DNA of 64,000 bases from Nocardia elegans NBRC 108235 (GTDB lineage: Bacteria; Actinomycetota; Actinomycetes; Mycobacteriales; Mycobacteriaceae), in NCBI RefSeq assembly GCF_001612845.1, contig NZ_BDBF01000035.1, positions 1 to 64,000 of the forward strand, read 5' to 3'. Positions 15,998-26,195 of the stretch are shown in pieces; position 1 is the first letter of the stretch; each line of letters starts with the position of its first letter. Below the pieces are notes generated by a model. It was given only the letters and a program-made list of their open reading frames with translations, was not told the DNA's origin and ran no database searches. Made by a program: the position numbers and the translations under genes.

Positions 15998-18900
15998 ATG
16001 GCCGACAAGGATTCCATGGCGACCCAGCGCGACCGCTCCCTGGTGATCGACGACGGTCTGCGAGCGGCCGGGTTCGCCGATGCCCACATCATCGGACGGG
16101 GCGGATTCGGCGTGGTGTATCGCTGCCGCGAACTCGCACTGGGCCGCATCGTCGCGGTGAAGGTGCTCAGCGCCGCACCCGATTTCGGCGACGAGAATGT
16201 CGAACGATTCCTCCGCGAGCAGCGGGCCATGGGCGGGCTGCCGGAACACCCCAATATCGTCGCGATCCTGCAGGTCGGCACGACCGGCGACGGACGGCCC
16301 TATCTGGTGATGCCGTATCACCCGAGGGGCTCGCTGGAACAGCGGATCCAGCACGGCGGGCCGCTGGATATCACGACCGCGCTGCGCATTTCGGTGAAGC
16401 TGTCCGGCGCGCTGGAGACCGTGCACCGGGCGGGGATCCTGCATCGAGACATCAAGCCGGGCAACGTTCTTCTCACCGACTACGGCGAACCACAGCTGAC
16501 CGACTTCGGCATCGCCCGGGTGGAGGGCGGCTTCCGCACCACCACCGGAGTGGTCACGGCGTCACCGGCGTTCACCGCTCCCGAGGTCCTGCGCGACGGC
16601 ACCCCGTCGGTCGCCTCCGACATCTACAGTCTGGGCGCCACGCTGTTCTGCATGCTCACCGGCCACGCCGCCTACCAGCGCCGCTCCGGTGAACGACTGG
16701 TCGCCCAGTTCCTGCGCATCACCGAGGAACCGATTCCCGACCTGCGCCCCGGCGGCATCCCCGACGACATCTGCGAACTCATCGAGGAGAGTATGGCCGC
16801 CGACCCGGGCGGGCGCCCGGTCTCCGCGATGGAATTCGGTGAGCGAGCGCAGCAGCGGCAACGCCACCGCGGACTGCGCGTGGACGAGATGGCGATCTCG
16901 GCACCGGAGACTCCGGCGGCCGAACCCGCGCCCGCCGATCGCGTCGGAGAACCGACCCGACTCGGTCTGCTTCCCCCGGCCGATTTGGTGACGACACCAC
17001 CGACCGCCGAAACCAAATTCCATCCCGCGCTCTCCCCGCGCCCGCTGGTGCGCCGTCCCCGCCTGCTGGACTCGATGGATCCCGAGCGCTGGCCGCGCCT
17101 GATCGTCGTGCACGCGCCGGCCGGTTTCGGCAAGAGCACGCTCGCCGCGCAGTGGGCGCAGCGGATGGTGAATCGCGGGGTCGCCGCATGCTGGCTCAAC
17201 ATCGACGACGACGACAACAATCCGGTCTGGTTCCTGCTGCACCTGATCGAAGCCGTCGGCCGGGCGCGGCCCGCCCTGACCACCGAACTGCTGCGCGTAG
17301 TCGAGGAACACGGCAACGATGTGATGCGCTACGTGCTGACCACGCTGATCAACCGCATCCACGCCGACGGCGAGCGGCTCGTGATGATCATCGAGGACTG
17401 GCATCGCGTCACCGACGCCGATACCACCGCCGCGCTGCGTTTCCTGCTCGACAACGCCTGCCACCATCTGCAGCTGCTGATCACCAGCCGCGAGATGATC
17501 GGACTACCGCTCTCGGCCATCCGCGTGCGCGACGAGCTGATCGAAATCGACTCCGCCGCCCTGCGTTTCGACGAGTCCGAGACGGCGGACTTCCTGACCC
17601 GGGTGGGCGGGCTCGCACTGGAAGACGCCGATATCGACCGGCTGCGGACCGGCACCGACGGCTGGGTCGCCGGGCTGCAACTGGCGTCGATCTCTCTGCG
17701 CGGCCGCGAGGACCCCGGTTCCGCGATCGCCACCATGTCCGGACGGCACCAGGCGATCAGCGAATATCTGACCGACAACGTGCTCGACGCACTCGAGCCC
17801 GGATTGCTGACCGCATTGCTGGAAACCGCTGTCACCGAGAAGATCTGCGGACCGCTCGCCGCCGCGCTGACCGGACGGCCGCACGGACGGGCGCTGCTCG
17901 AGGACATCGAGCGGCGGGACCTTTTCCTGCGCCGCCTCGACGACGACGGCGAATGGTTCCGCTATCACACGTTGTTCTCCGATTTCCTGCGGCAGCGGCT
18001 GGAGCGCGACCATCCCGAACGTGTGCCGCGGCTGCACCGTCGCGCCGCCGAATGGTTCGCCGCCAACGACATGCTCAGCGAGGCGATCGACCATGCGATG
18101 GCAGCCGGGGAACCCGAGCGGGCGGTGGCGCTGGTCTCCGCGCACGCTCGCGAACTGGTGCAGCATTCGCATCTGGCCACCCTGGCCGCGCTGGCGGCGA
18201 AACTGCCCGTCACCGACGCGGCGGGCGATCCGACCCTGCAGATCGCGCTGGCCTGGGCGGCGGTGTTGTTGCGCCGACCGAGTCGCATGCACACCGCACT
18301 GCAGTTGGCGCTGGCCGCCGATTCGGCGAAACAGCCTCCGGGACATCGGAAATCCGATCTGGCGGTCGAGGCGTCGATTCTGTGCGGAGTGGAGGCGGCG
18401 CTCGCCGATCACCTCGACGGCCTCGAGGACACCGTCGAGCAGAGTCGCGCCCGCGCCGATTCGCTGCCGCCGTTCGTGCTGGCGGCGGCGGCCAATCTGG
18501 GCGCCTTCGCCGCGCTGCACCGATTCGACTTCGACCGCGTCCACGAATGGCACCGGTGGGGCCGGATCTATTTCCGCGACATCACCGGAGCGCTGAGCAT
18601 CATGTACAGCCACTGCTTCGCGGGGATGGCGGCGCGTGAGCAACTCGCCGAGGCGGCGGCCGAGGAGCATTTCCGCACGGCGCTGCATCTGGCGCGCACC
18701 ACGACCGGGGAGAGTTCCTTCACCGCCCGCCTGGCCTCGGCCGCACTCGGCGATTTCCTCTACGACCGCGGCGAGATCGCGGAGGCGCACCAACTGCTCG
18801 ACGTCGCGGTGGAATTCGGATTCGAGGGCGGCACAGTCGATTTCCTGACCGGGGTCTACGGCACCGGTGCCCGTCTCACAGCGCTGCGCGGGGATCACTC

Positions 18901-19429
18901 GGCCGCGGAGCGACTGCTCGCCGACGGCGCCGAGGTCGCCACCGCACACGCCCTGCCGCGACTGTCGGCACGGATCGAACTCGAGCGGATCCGGCTGGGG
19001 ATCGGTGAGATCGTGCCCGGCGAGCCGACCGGCGCCCGCGCAGCGGAGGACGGCGTGGCCACGACGATTCGTGAGCTCACCGAGGAAGCGGCCGTCCGGT
19101 GGCTGTTACGGGTCGATCCCGAACGGGCACTGCACCGCGCCGATGCCCTGCGACAGTCGATCGATGCCGTCGCGCGCCCGCGCGCCGCCCTGTGCGCCAC
19201 GCTGTTGTCCGCGAATTGTCTCGAGACGGTGGGCCGGTCGGAGGAGGCGGAGGCGGTTCTCGCGCCGGCCCTGCGCCGCTGCGTCGAAGTGGGGCTGGTA
19301 CGCCCGCTGCTCGACGAGGGCCCGGCACTGCTCGCCGTCGTCCGGCGGCTCTCGGCCGGCACGGCGCGAAATGCCCTGGGACAGAAAGCGATAGCGCTCC
19401 CGCGGGCCGTCCTCGACCACCTCGGGTGA
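15998..19429 (+). CDS. pknK: PknK-like Ser/Thr protein kinase with MalT-type ATPase and helical repeats
   Basis: A 1143-residue protein with the architecture of mycobacterial PknK (about 1110 residues). An N-terminal kinase (residues 25-280) has the Gly loop IGRGGFGVVY, VAVK, catalytic HRDIKPGN, TDFGIAR and TAPEVL. A linker is followed by a STAND-type ATPase with Walker A APAGFGKST (about 371-379) and VMIIEDWHRV, then a long TPR/MalT-like helical half with a C-terminal RAVLDHLG. PknK adjusts transcription and growth through phosphorylation of regulators. The ATG at 15998 is chosen over an upstream ATG at 15949. TATACT at 15937-15942 is a candidate -10. Confidence 0.88.
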   Translation: MADKDSMATQRDRSLVIDDGLRAAGFADAHIIGRGGFGVVYRCRELALGRIVAVKVLSAAPDFGDENVERFLREQRAMGGLPEHPNIVAILQVGTTGDGRPYLVMPYHPRGSLEQRIQHGGPLDITTALRISVKLSGALETVHRAGILHRDIKPGNVLLTDYGEPQLTDFGIARVEGGFRTTTGVVTASPAFTAPEVLRDGTPSVASDIYSLGATLFCMLTGHAAYQRRSGERLVAQFLRITEEPIPDLRPGGIPDDICELIEESMAADPGGRPVSAMEFGERAQQRQRHRGLRVDEMAISAPETPAAEPAPADRVGEPTRLGLLPPADLVTTPPTAETKFHPALSPRPLVRRPRLLDSMDPERWPRLIVVHAPAGFGKSTLAAQWAQRMVNRGVAACWLNIDDDDNNPVWFLLHLIEAVGRARPALTTELLRVVEEHGNDVMRYVLTTLINRIHADGERLVMIIEDWHRVTDADTTAALRFLLDNACHHLQLLITSREMIGLPLSAIRVRDELIEIDSAALRFDESETADFLTRVGGLALEDADIDRLRTGTDGWVAGLQLASISLRGREDPGSAIATMSGRHQAISEYLTDNVLDALEPGLLTALLETAVTEKICGPLAAALTGRPHGRALLEDIERRDLFLRRLDDDGEWFRYHTLFSDFLRQRLERDHPERVPRLHRRAAEWFAANDMLSEAIDHAMAAGEPERAVALVSAHARELVQHSHLATLAALAAKLPVTDAAGDPTLQIALAWAAVLLRRPSRMHTALQLALAADSAKQPPGHRKSDLAVEASILCGVEAALADHLDGLEDTVEQSRARADSLPPFVLAAAANLGAFAALHRFDFDRVHEWHRWGRIYFRDITGALSIMYSHCFAGMAAREQLAEAAAEEHFRTALHLARTTTGESSFTARLASAALGDFLYDRGEIAEAHQLLDVAVEFGFEGGTVDFLTGVYGTGARLTALRGDHSAAERLLADGAEVATAHALPRLSARIELERIRLGIGEIVPGEPTGARAAEDGVATTIRELTEEAAVRWLLRVDPERALHRADALRQSIDAVARPRAALCATLLSANCLETVGRSEEAEAVLAPALRRCVEVGLVRPLLDEGPALLAVVRRLSAGTARNALGQKAIALPRAVLDHLG

Positions 19430-19441
19430 ATCGGCGGCCGG

Positions 19442-20209
19442 TCAGGAAGGCACGTCGGTGCGAGTCACGGCCAGTCCCGCTGCCCGTGCCAGCCCGGCGA
19501 ACACCACGGCGTCGTGGACGGCCGCGCCGCCCGGATCGTTGTTGAAGTACACGTAACCGTCGGCGGGACCGAAGGTGTCCGCCAGCCGATGCGCCCATGC
19601 GGTCAGGGCGCGCCGGCCGTACCGGGGTTGCGGCCGCGCCAATCCGGAATGCAGACGCAGATACGACCAGTCGGTGGTGCGCCACAGCGGCGTCACCGGG
19701 CGCGAGCGCGCATCCGCCCAGCACAGTGCCGCGCCGCGTTCCTCCAGTACGGCGCGGATGCGCGGTGTCCACCACGACTCGTGGCGCGGTTCGACGGCCA
19801 CGCGCACGGTCGCGGGGAACTGTCGCAAACAGTCGTCGAGCAGGCCCGCGTCCGCCCGCAGGGTCGGCGGCAGTTGCACCAGGATCGGCCCCAGCCGGTC
19901 GCCCAGTCCCGCGGCGTGATCGAGGAGCCGCTGCACCGGCTCGGCCGGCTCGCGGAGGCGTTTGACGTGGGTGAGGAAGCGGCTGGCCTTCACGGCCACG
20001 ACGAAATCCTCGGGTGTGCGTTCCCGCCAGGCCGCGAAGACCTCGCGACTGGGCAACCGATAGAAGGCGTTGTTGCTCTCGACGGTCGCGAAGGAGGCCG
20101 CATACCGTTCCAGCCACAGCCGCTGTGGGACGCCCGGCGGGTAGAGCACTCCGCGCCAGTCCCGGTACTGCCAGCCGGAAGTCCCGACGAACAGGGTCAC
20201 ATCGTCCAT
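19442..20209 (-). CDS. DUF72 domain-containing protein
   Basis: A 255-residue TIM-barrel-like DUF72 protein. FVGTSGWQYRDWRG is the characteristic start, VESNNAFYRLP and FVVAVKASRFLTHVKRL follow, and YVYFNNDPGGAAVHDA closes the fold. Biochemical function is not established for the family; Fe-S or nucleic-acid links have been suggested elsewhere but cannot be seen here. It converges with pknK and is divergent from the thioesterase gene. Confidence 0.88.
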   Translation of the reverse strand: MDDVTLFVGTSGWQYRDWRGVLYPPGVPQRLWLERYAASFATVESNNAFYRLPSREVFAAWRERTPEDFVVAVKASRFLTHVKRLREPAEPVQRLLDHAAGLGDRLGPILVQLPPTLRADAGLLDDCLRQFPATVRVAVEPRHESWWTPRIRAVLEERGAALCWADARSRPVTPLWRTTDWSYLRLHSGLARPQPRYGRRALTAWAHRLADTFGPADGYVYFNNDPGGAAVHDAVVFAGLARAAGLAVTRTDVPS

Positions 20210-20257
20210 CGAACCAGACTCGTCGCGGCTCCGCTCGGACCCGGCCGGACACCCCTC

Positions 20258-20273
20258 TATGACGGTCGTTATA
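20258..20273. promoter_or_regulatory. Operator-like dyad between DUF72 and thioesterase genes
   Basis: TATGACG (20258-20264) and CGTTATA (20267-20273) are inverted copies with one mismatch and a 2-nt spacer. The site lies about 50 nt upstream of each divergent start, where a TetR-type repressor commonly binds. No cognate regulator is adjacent. Confidence 0.4.
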
Positions 20274-20327
20274 GTCGGTGGGCCGAGGCCGCCGAGGCCG
20301 CACGCATGAGACAAGGAGTACCCGCTC

Positions 20328-21152
20328 GTGAATCCGACCGATATCGGCACCCATCCGTTCGATCTCGCCACCGCGCCGGCGCCCGCCGGTGCGGGCCGGT
20401 ATCTGGGCCGCACCACGGCGGATTACTCGAATATGGTCGGCCCCTTCGGCGGAGTCACCGCGGCCACCGCCTTGCGCGCGGTCCTCGACGATCCGCGGTG
20501 CGCGGCCGAACCGGTGTCGATCACCGTCAACTACGCGGGCGCCATCGCCGACGGCCCGTTCACGATCGAGAGCACACCGGTCCGGACCAACCGCAGCACC
20601 CAGCACTGGCTGCTGACGCTGACCCAGGACGACGCGGTGACCACCACCGCGACCGTCGTCTGCGGCGCCCGGCGGCCCACCTGGTCCGATACCGAGATCG
20701 AACCGCCCGCCGCGCCGCCCGCCGAATCGGTGGCCGTGGCGCAACCGCCGGAGTTCCCGGTGTGGATGCGCAACTACGAGATGCGATTCGTCGAAGGCGG
20801 CGGGCCGATCGCGTCGGATCCGCGGGAACAGCCGACCTCCACGACCACGCTCTGGGTGCGAGACCTCCCGGCTCGCCCGGTGGACTTTCCCGCGGTGGCG
20901 GCCCTGGCCGACGTCTTCATACCGCGGGTGATGGTGCGGCAGGGCCGGATGGTCGCCGCCAGTACCGTCTCGCTCACCGTCTACTTCCACGCCGATGCGG
21001 CCGCTCTCGCCGCCCACGGCGACCGTCCGGTGCTCGCCACCGCGCGGGGGCAGCATTTCGGCGGCGGCTATTTCGATCAGTCCGCACAACTGTGGGGCGC
21101 CGACGGCAGGCCGCTGGCCACCACGCATCAGCTTGTCTACTTCAAGGACTGA
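20328..21152 (+). CDS. Acyl-CoA thioesterase (TesB-like double hotdog)
   Basis: A 274-residue thioesterase of the actinobacterial TesB-like type. The N-terminal hotdog contains NMVGPFGGVTAATALRA, and the C-terminal hotdog contains VSLTVYFHADAAAL and ARGQHFGGGYFDQSAQLW. It would hydrolyse acyl-CoA to free acid and CoA. The GTG start follows AAGGAG. It precedes a lipase maturation factor gene by 40 nt, so the two may be cotranscribed in lipid turnover. Confidence 0.85.
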   Translation: MNPTDIGTHPFDLATAPAPAGAGRYLGRTTADYSNMVGPFGGVTAATALRAVLDDPRCAAEPVSITVNYAGAIADGPFTIESTPVRTNRSTQHWLLTLTQDDAVTTTATVVCGARRPTWSDTEIEPPAAPPAESVAVAQPPEFPVWMRNYEMRFVEGGGPIASDPREQPTSTTTLWVRDLPARPVDFPAVAALADVFIPRVMVRQGRMVAASTVSLTVYFHADAAALAAHGDRPVLATARGQHFGGGYFDQSAQLWGADGRPLATTHQLVYFKD

Positions 21153-21191
21153 ATCGGCATCGCGACCCGCCGCAGCGGGTATGCCCCGAGC

Positions 21192-22637
21192 ATGCAGTGG
21201 TTCACGGCGCCCGAGTACTGGTTCGCGCGCGAGGTGTTCCAACGCGGCCTCGCGGTCGTCTATGTGATCGCGTTCGTGGGCGCCGCGCGGCAGTTCCGGG
21301 CGCTCATCGGCGCCGGGGGCATGCTGCCGGTGCCCGCCTTCCTGGCCCGGTCGTCGTTCCGGGGATCGCCGAGCATCTTCCATCTGCACTATTCGGACCG
21401 GTTCTTCGCCGGTGTCGCGTGGGCGGGTGCGGCGCTGGCGGTGGCGCTGGCGGCCGGGGCGGGCGATCAGGTGCCGCTGTGGGCGGCGATGCTGCTGTGG
21501 CTGGCGGCGTGGGTCCTGTATCTGTCGATCGTCAATGTGGGCCAGGCCTGGTATTCGTTCGGCTGGGAATCGCTGCTGCTGGAGACGGGATTTCTGGCGG
21601 TCTTTCTCGGCAACGGTCACACCGCGCCACCGATTCTCGTGCTGTGGCTGGCGCGCTGGCTGCTGTTCCGGGTGGAGTTCGGCGCGGGGTTGATCAAACT
21701 GCGCGGCGACCCCTGCTGGCGCGATCTGACCTGCCTGTACTACCACCACGAAACCCAGCCCATGCCCGGCCCGCTGAGCTGGCTGTTCCACCACCTGCCC
21801 AAACCGCTGCACCGCGTGGAGGTGGCCGCGAACCACATCGCTCAGCTGGTCGTGCCGTTCGCGCTGTTCGCTCCGCAGCCGATCGCGAGTGTCGCCGCGG
21901 CCGTCGTCGTGATCACCCAACTGTGGCTGGTCGCCTCGGGCAATTTCGCCTGGCTCAACTGGTTGACGATCCTGCTGGCCTGTACCGCGATCGACGCCCG
22001 CTCGGCCGCGACCGTTCTGCCGCTACCCGCTCAGCCCGCCTTCGCGGATCCGCCGATATGGTTCGTCGCGATGGCCTGCGCTTTCACGGCCGCGGTGGCC
22101 GTTCTCAGCTATTGGCCGATACGCAATCTGTTGTCGGGGCACCAGCGAATGAACGCCAGCTTCAACCGGTACCACCTGGTCAACACCTACGGCGCGTTCG
22201 GGCGGATCGAGCGCCGGCGATGGGAACTGGTGGTCGAGGGCACCCACGACCGGCACATCACCGAGCAAACCCTTTGGGAGGAATACGATTTCAAGGGTAA
22301 GCCCGGTGATCCGCATCGGCTGCCCCGCCAATGGGCGCCCTACCATCTGCGCCTGGACTGGCTGATGTGGTTCGCCGCCATCTCCCCGATCTACGCCCGC
22401 TCCTGGCTGGGCCCCTTCCTGCGGCGGCTGCTGATCAACGACCCGGCCACCCTGCACCTGTTGCGGCACAACCCTTTCCCGGACTTCCCGCCCGCCCATG
22501 TGCGAGTGCGCCAGTACCTCTATCGATTCAGCACCCGGGAAGAGCTGCGCCGCGACCACGTGTGGTGGCACCGCGACGCGGTCGGCGACTACGTGCCGCC
22601 CACTGCCCTCGCCTCCCCGCGGATCCGGCACGGCTGA
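21192..22637 (+). CDS. Lipase maturation factor family protein
   Basis: A 481-residue polytopic membrane protein of the LMF family. WFGAPEYW-like openings (here MQWFTAPEYWFAREVFQRG), WYSFGWESLLLETGFLA, FGAGLIKLRGDPCWRDLTCL and a soluble C-terminal part with RWELVVEGTHD and YHLRLDWLMWF are diagnostic. Eukaryotic LMF1 assists lipase folding; the bacterial role is not settled but is plausibly in export or folding of secreted lipases or cutinases. It ends 18 nt from the convergent prpC. Confidence 0.9.
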   Translation: MQWFTAPEYWFAREVFQRGLAVVYVIAFVGAARQFRALIGAGGMLPVPAFLARSSFRGSPSIFHLHYSDRFFAGVAWAGAALAVALAAGAGDQVPLWAAMLLWLAAWVLYLSIVNVGQAWYSFGWESLLLETGFLAVFLGNGHTAPPILVLWLARWLLFRVEFGAGLIKLRGDPCWRDLTCLYYHHETQPMPGPLSWLFHHLPKPLHRVEVAANHIAQLVVPFALFAPQPIASVAAAVVVITQLWLVASGNFAWLNWLTILLACTAIDARSAATVLPLPAQPAFADPPIWFVAMACAFTAAVAVLSYWPIRNLLSGHQRMNASFNRYHLVNTYGAFGRIERRRWELVVEGTHDRHITEQTLWEEYDFKGKPGDPHRLPRQWAPYHLRLDWLMWFAAISPIYARSWLGPFLRRLLINDPATLHLLRHNPFPDFPPAHVRVRQYLYRFSTREELRRDHVWWHRDAVGDYVPPTALASPRIRHG

Positions 22638-22654
22638 GGTCGTCCGCAAGCCGA

Positions 22655-23782
22655 TCAGGCCAGAACGGAGCGCTGCCCGACACCGACGTATTCGCCGAGC
22701 GGGCGGATCAGCGCGTTCGAGGCGCCCTGTTCGATGATGTGCGCGGCCCAGCCGGTGATCCGGCTCATCACGAAGATCGGGGTGAAGGTCTCGATGTCGA
22801 ATCCGAGCAGGTAATACGCCGGGCCGGTGGGAAAGTCGAGATTCGGCGCGATCCCGGTGGCCTCGGCCATCGTGCGTTCGAGTATCTCGTACATGCGCAC
22901 CCACCGGCCGCCGTCGGTGGCAGCGGCGATATCGAGCAATGCCTGCTTCATCGTCGGCACCCGGGAATCGCCGTTCTTGTAGACCCGGTGGCCGAATCCC
23001 ATCACCTTATCCTTGTCCGCCAGCTTCTTCCGCAACCATGCTTCGGCTCGCTCGGGCTCGCCGATCTCGAGCATGTCGCGCATGACGGCCTCGTTCGCCC
23101 CGCCGTGCAGCGGCCCCTTCAGCGCGCCGATGGCGGCGGTGACCGCGCTGTAGATATCCGACTGCGTCGAGGTCACCACGCGCGCGGCGAACGTCGAGGC
23201 GTTGAAACTGTGCTCCGCGTAGAGAATCAGCGAGACTTCGAACGCTTTCACCAGTTCCGGCGCCGGCACGGTCCCGAAACACATGTTCAGAAAATTCTGC
23301 GCGTATCCCAGATGCGAATGCGGCGTGATCGGATCCAGTCCGTGCCGGCGGCGATGGTCGGCGGCCACGATGGTCGGCAGCACCGCCAGCATGCGTAACG
23401 CCTTGGCGCGATTGGCTTTCGGCGAATTGTCGTCCTCGAGCGGATCCTCGGCGCCGAGGTAGCTGATCGCGGTGCGCACCACATCCATCGGATGGCAGGT
23501 GTCGGGCAGTTTCGTCACCAGCGACAGCAGCGATCGATCGGCCCGTCGCGCCGCGCGTTCCTGCTGGCAGAACCGTTCCAGCTGAGCGTCGTTCGGCAGT
23601 TCGCCGTACCACAGCAGATAGGAGACCTGTTCGAAAGTGCAGTGCGCCGCCAGATCCTGGACGGCGTATCCGCGGTAGGTCAGCGAATTCGTTTCCGGCA
23701 CCACCTTGGAAATCGCGGTGGTGTCGACGACGACGCCCGCCAGGCCCTTGTTGATCGCCGAAGTCGCGGCCTTCGTCATCAT
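22655..23782 (-). CDS. prpC: 2-methylcitrate synthase PrpC
   Basis: A 375-residue citrate-synthase-fold enzyme. GLAGVVVDTTAISKV and LTYRGYAVQDLA are typical of methylcitrate synthases. EHSFNASTFAARV and GALKGPLHGGANEAVM hold catalytic His residues, and GFGHRVYKNGDSR the third block. It condenses propionyl-CoA with oxaloacetate. The start (ATGATG) overlaps the prpB stop, and GGAAGGAA is the RBS. The prpDBC order places it last in the operon. Confidence 0.93.
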   Translation of the reverse strand: MMTKAATSAINKGLAGVVVDTTAISKVVPETNSLTYRGYAVQDLAAHCTFEQVSYLLWYGELPNDAQLERFCQQERAARRADRSLLSLVTKLPDTCHPMDVVRTAISYLGAEDPLEDDNSPKANRAKALRMLAVLPTIVAADHRRRHGLDPITPHSHLGYAQNFLNMCFGTVPAPELVKAFEVSLILYAEHSFNASTFAARVVTSTQSDIYSAVTAAIGALKGPLHGGANEAVMRDMLEIGEPERAEAWLRKKLADKDKVMGFGHRVYKNGDSRVPTMKQALLDIAAATDGGRWVRMYEILERTMAEATGIAPNLDFPTGPAYYLLGFDIETFTPIFVMSRITGWAAHIIEQGASNALIRPLGEYVGVGQRSVLA

Positions 23783-24693
23783 TGGTTCCTTCCGAGAGCG
23801 AAAGTGAATATGTCGGAATCGAATTCGTTGTAGCGCTCGTATCGCAGCAGTTCGTAGAGGCGGCTGCGATGTTGCATCCGATCCAGCAGTCCCGCCTGGG
23901 TGCCGGTCTCGTAGATTTCGCGCAGTCCGGTCTCGGCCGCCCACATCGCCAGGCGCAGGGTGGATACCGGATAGATCACCGCGTTGTAGCCGATCGATTC
24001 CAGGGTCCGCGCCGGCAACAGTTCGGATTTGCCGAATTCGGTCATATTGGCCAGCAGCGGAATCGAGACCGCGGCCCGGAATTTCTCGAAATCGGCTGCG
24101 CCGCTCAATGCCTCGGTGAAAATCAGGTCGGCTCCGGCGTCGGCGTAGGCGCGGGCCCGTTCGATCGCCGCGTCGACGCCCTCGATCCCGGCGGCGTCGG
24201 TACGCGCGCAGATGACGAAATTCGGATCGCGCCGCGCCGAGACCGCCGCACGCACGCGGCGCACCATCTCGTCGGTGGGCACCACCGCCTTGCCGTCGAG
24301 GTGGCCGCAACGCTTGGGATTCACCTGGTCTTCCAGGTGACAGCCCGCGAGGCCGCCATCCTCGAGCAGCGCCACCGTGCGGGCGGCGTTCATCGGTTCC
24401 CCGAAGCCGGTATCGGCGTCGACGAGCACCGGCAGATCGGTCACCCGGGCCACCTGAGCGCCGCGGCCCGCGACCTCGGTCAGCGTGGTCAGCCCGATAT
24501 CGGGCAGCCCCAGTTCCGCCGACACCACGGCTCCCGAGACATACACACCTTCGAACCCGATGTCCTGAATCAGCTTGGCCACCAAGGGGTTGAAGGCGCC
24601 GGGGAATCGCTGGATCGACCCCGACACGAGCCCGGCGCGGAAGGCGACGCGTTTGTCGGCGGCGGAGGTGGCGGCGGCGAGCAGTCCGGTCAT
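23779..24693 (-). CDS. prpB: 2-methylisocitrate lyase PrpB
   Basis: A 304-residue isocitrate-lyase-superfamily enzyme. VLVDADTGFGEPMNAARTV contains the Mg-binding Asp residues, EDQVNPKRCGHLDGK carries the catalytic Cys loop (KRCGH), and ICARTDA follows. It splits 2-methylisocitrate into pyruvate and succinate, the last step of propionate oxidation. It overlaps prpD and prpC by 4 nt each. Confidence 0.94.
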   Translation of the reverse strand: MTGLLAAATSAADKRVAFRAGLVSGSIQRFPGAFNPLVAKLIQDIGFEGVYVSGAVVSAELGLPDIGLTTLTEVAGRGAQVARVTDLPVLVDADTGFGEPMNAARTVALLEDGGLAGCHLEDQVNPKRCGHLDGKAVVPTDEMVRRVRAAVSARRDPNFVICARTDAAGIEGVDAAIERARAYADAGADLIFTEALSGAADFEKFRAAVSIPLLANMTEFGKSELLPARTLESIGYNAVIYPVSTLRLAMWAAETGLREIYETGTQAGLLDRMQHRSRLYELLRYERYNEFDSDIFTFALGRNQ

Positions 24694-26195
24694 CGGAACA
24701 ATCCCTTCGACAGCTTCGGGGCGCGGGCGAGCACCTCGTCGGAGACCGTGAACGTCAGTTGCGGCAGTTCGTCCGCCGACAGCGAGCCCGCCCGCTGCGC
24801 GACGTCGAGGAATCGATCCTGTTCGGCCGCGTCGACGATGCCCTCGGCGAGCGCGCGGAATTTGGCGATGTACTGCTCGCGGGCGAACGGCCGCGCGCCG
24901 AGCGGGTGGGCGTCGGCGACCGCGAGTTCGTCGACGATCACCTCACCGCTGGTCAGCGTGACCTCGGCGCGGGCGCCGAAGGCCTTCTCGGCGGGATCGG
25001 TGGAGTGGTAGCGGCGGGTCCATTCCGGGTCCTCGGCGGTGGAGATCTTGCGCCACAGCTCGATCGTGTCGGGCCGGCGGGCACGGTCGGGCGCGTAGGA
25101 ACGCTCGTGATGCCAGGTCCCGTCCTGCAGGGCGACCGCGAAGATGTACATGACCGAGTGGTCGAGGGTCTCCCGCGACGCTTCGGGATCGAATTTCTGC
25201 GGATCGTCGGAACCGGTACCGATCACCACGTGGGTGTGGTGGCTGGTGTGCAGCACGATCGAGGCCACCCGGCCGAGGTCCCCGATGCGGTCGCGCATCC
25301 GCCGGGCCAGATCGATCGGCGCCTGGCTCTGATATTCGGCCGAATGCTCCTTGGTGTAGGAGTCGAGGATCGCTCGTTTGGGCTCGCCCGGCCCCGGCAG
25401 CGGTACCGAATACTCGGCGTCGGGCCCGGCCAGCAACCGGGCGATCACCCCGTCCTCGCCCTCCCAGATGGGCGCGGGCGCGCCCTCGCCGCGCATCGCC
25501 CGGTCGACGGCTTCGATCGCCATCTTGCCCGCGAAGGCCGGCGCGTAGGCCTTCCAGCTGGAGATCTCACCCTTGCGGGACTGCCGGGTCGCGGTGGTGG
25601 TGTGCAGCGCCTGACCGATGGCCTGATAGATCGTCTCGGTATCGAGGCCGAGCGCCGTACCGATCCCGGCGGCGGCCGAAGGGCCCAGATGCGCGACGTG
25701 GTCGATTTTGTGTTCGTGCAGGCAGATCGCCCGCGCCAGATCGATCTGGATCTCGTAGCCGGTCGCCAGGCCGCGGATCAGATCACGGCCGCTGCGTCCG
25801 GCATGGTGGGCGGCGGCCAGAATCGGCGGGATGTTGTCGCCCGGATGAGAATATTCGGCGGCGAGAAAGGTGTCGTGGAAGTCGAGTTCGCGCACCGCGA
25901 CGCCGTTGGCCCACGCGGCCCACTCCGGGGAATACGCGCCGGGAACGCCGAATACCGGGGCACCGGGCCGATACGGGTGCGCCAGCGCCTGCGCGCGGGC
26001 GTCGGCCACCGCACGCCGGATGATCGATGCGGCGGCGACGGCGGCGTTGTCGATGATCCGGTTGACGATCATCTCTTCGGTCTCCGGCGCCACCGCGACC
26101 GGATCCGTGGCGACCTCGGCGATGCGCCACGCCAGGTGTTCGGCCCGCGGGAACACCTCGGCGGAGCGGTGCGTGCGAACGAGGTGATTCTTCAC
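24690..26195 (-). CDS. prpD: 2-methylcitrate dehydratase PrpD
   Basis: A 501-residue MmgE/PrpD family protein. ELDFHDTFLAAEYSHPGDNI is the hallmark early block, and WKAYAPAFAGKMAIEAVDRA and the C-terminal VADAHPLGARPFAREQYIAK follow. It dehydrates 2-methylcitrate to 2-methyl-cis-aconitate. The GTG start has GGGAGGT upstream. It is first in prpDBC. The upstream 150 nt contain TTGCAACT and AGTTGCGAATATTGC, weakly like the PrpR/RamB TTTGCAAA site, but no regulator gene adjoins. Confidence 0.93.
   Translation of the reverse strand: MKNHLVRTHRSAEVFPRAEHLAWRIAEVATDPVAVAPETEEMIVNRIIDNAAVAAASIIRRAVADARAQALAHPYRPGAPVFGVPGAYSPEWAAWANGVAVRELDFHDTFLAAEYSHPGDNIPPILAAAHHAGRSGRDLIRGLATGYEIQIDLARAICLHEHKIDHVAHLGPSAAAGIGTALGLDTETIYQAIGQALHTTTATRQSRKGEISSWKAYAPAFAGKMAIEAVDRAMRGEGAPAPIWEGEDGVIARLLAGPDAEYSVPLPGPGEPKRAILDSYTKEHSAEYQSQAPIDLARRMRDRIGDLGRVASIVLHTSHHTHVVIGTGSDDPQKFDPEASRETLDHSVMYIFAVALQDGTWHHERSYAPDRARRPDTIELWRKISTAEDPEWTRRYHSTDPAEKAFGARAEVTLTSGEVIVDELAVADAHPLGARPFAREQYIAKFRALAEGIVDAAEQDRFLDVAQRAGSLSADELPQLTFTVSDEVLARAPKLSKGLFR

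Noticed and set aside
19077..21920. A 947-codon minus-strand frame
   Set aside because: It crosses several well-supported genes on both strands and has no recognisable domain apart from composition bias.
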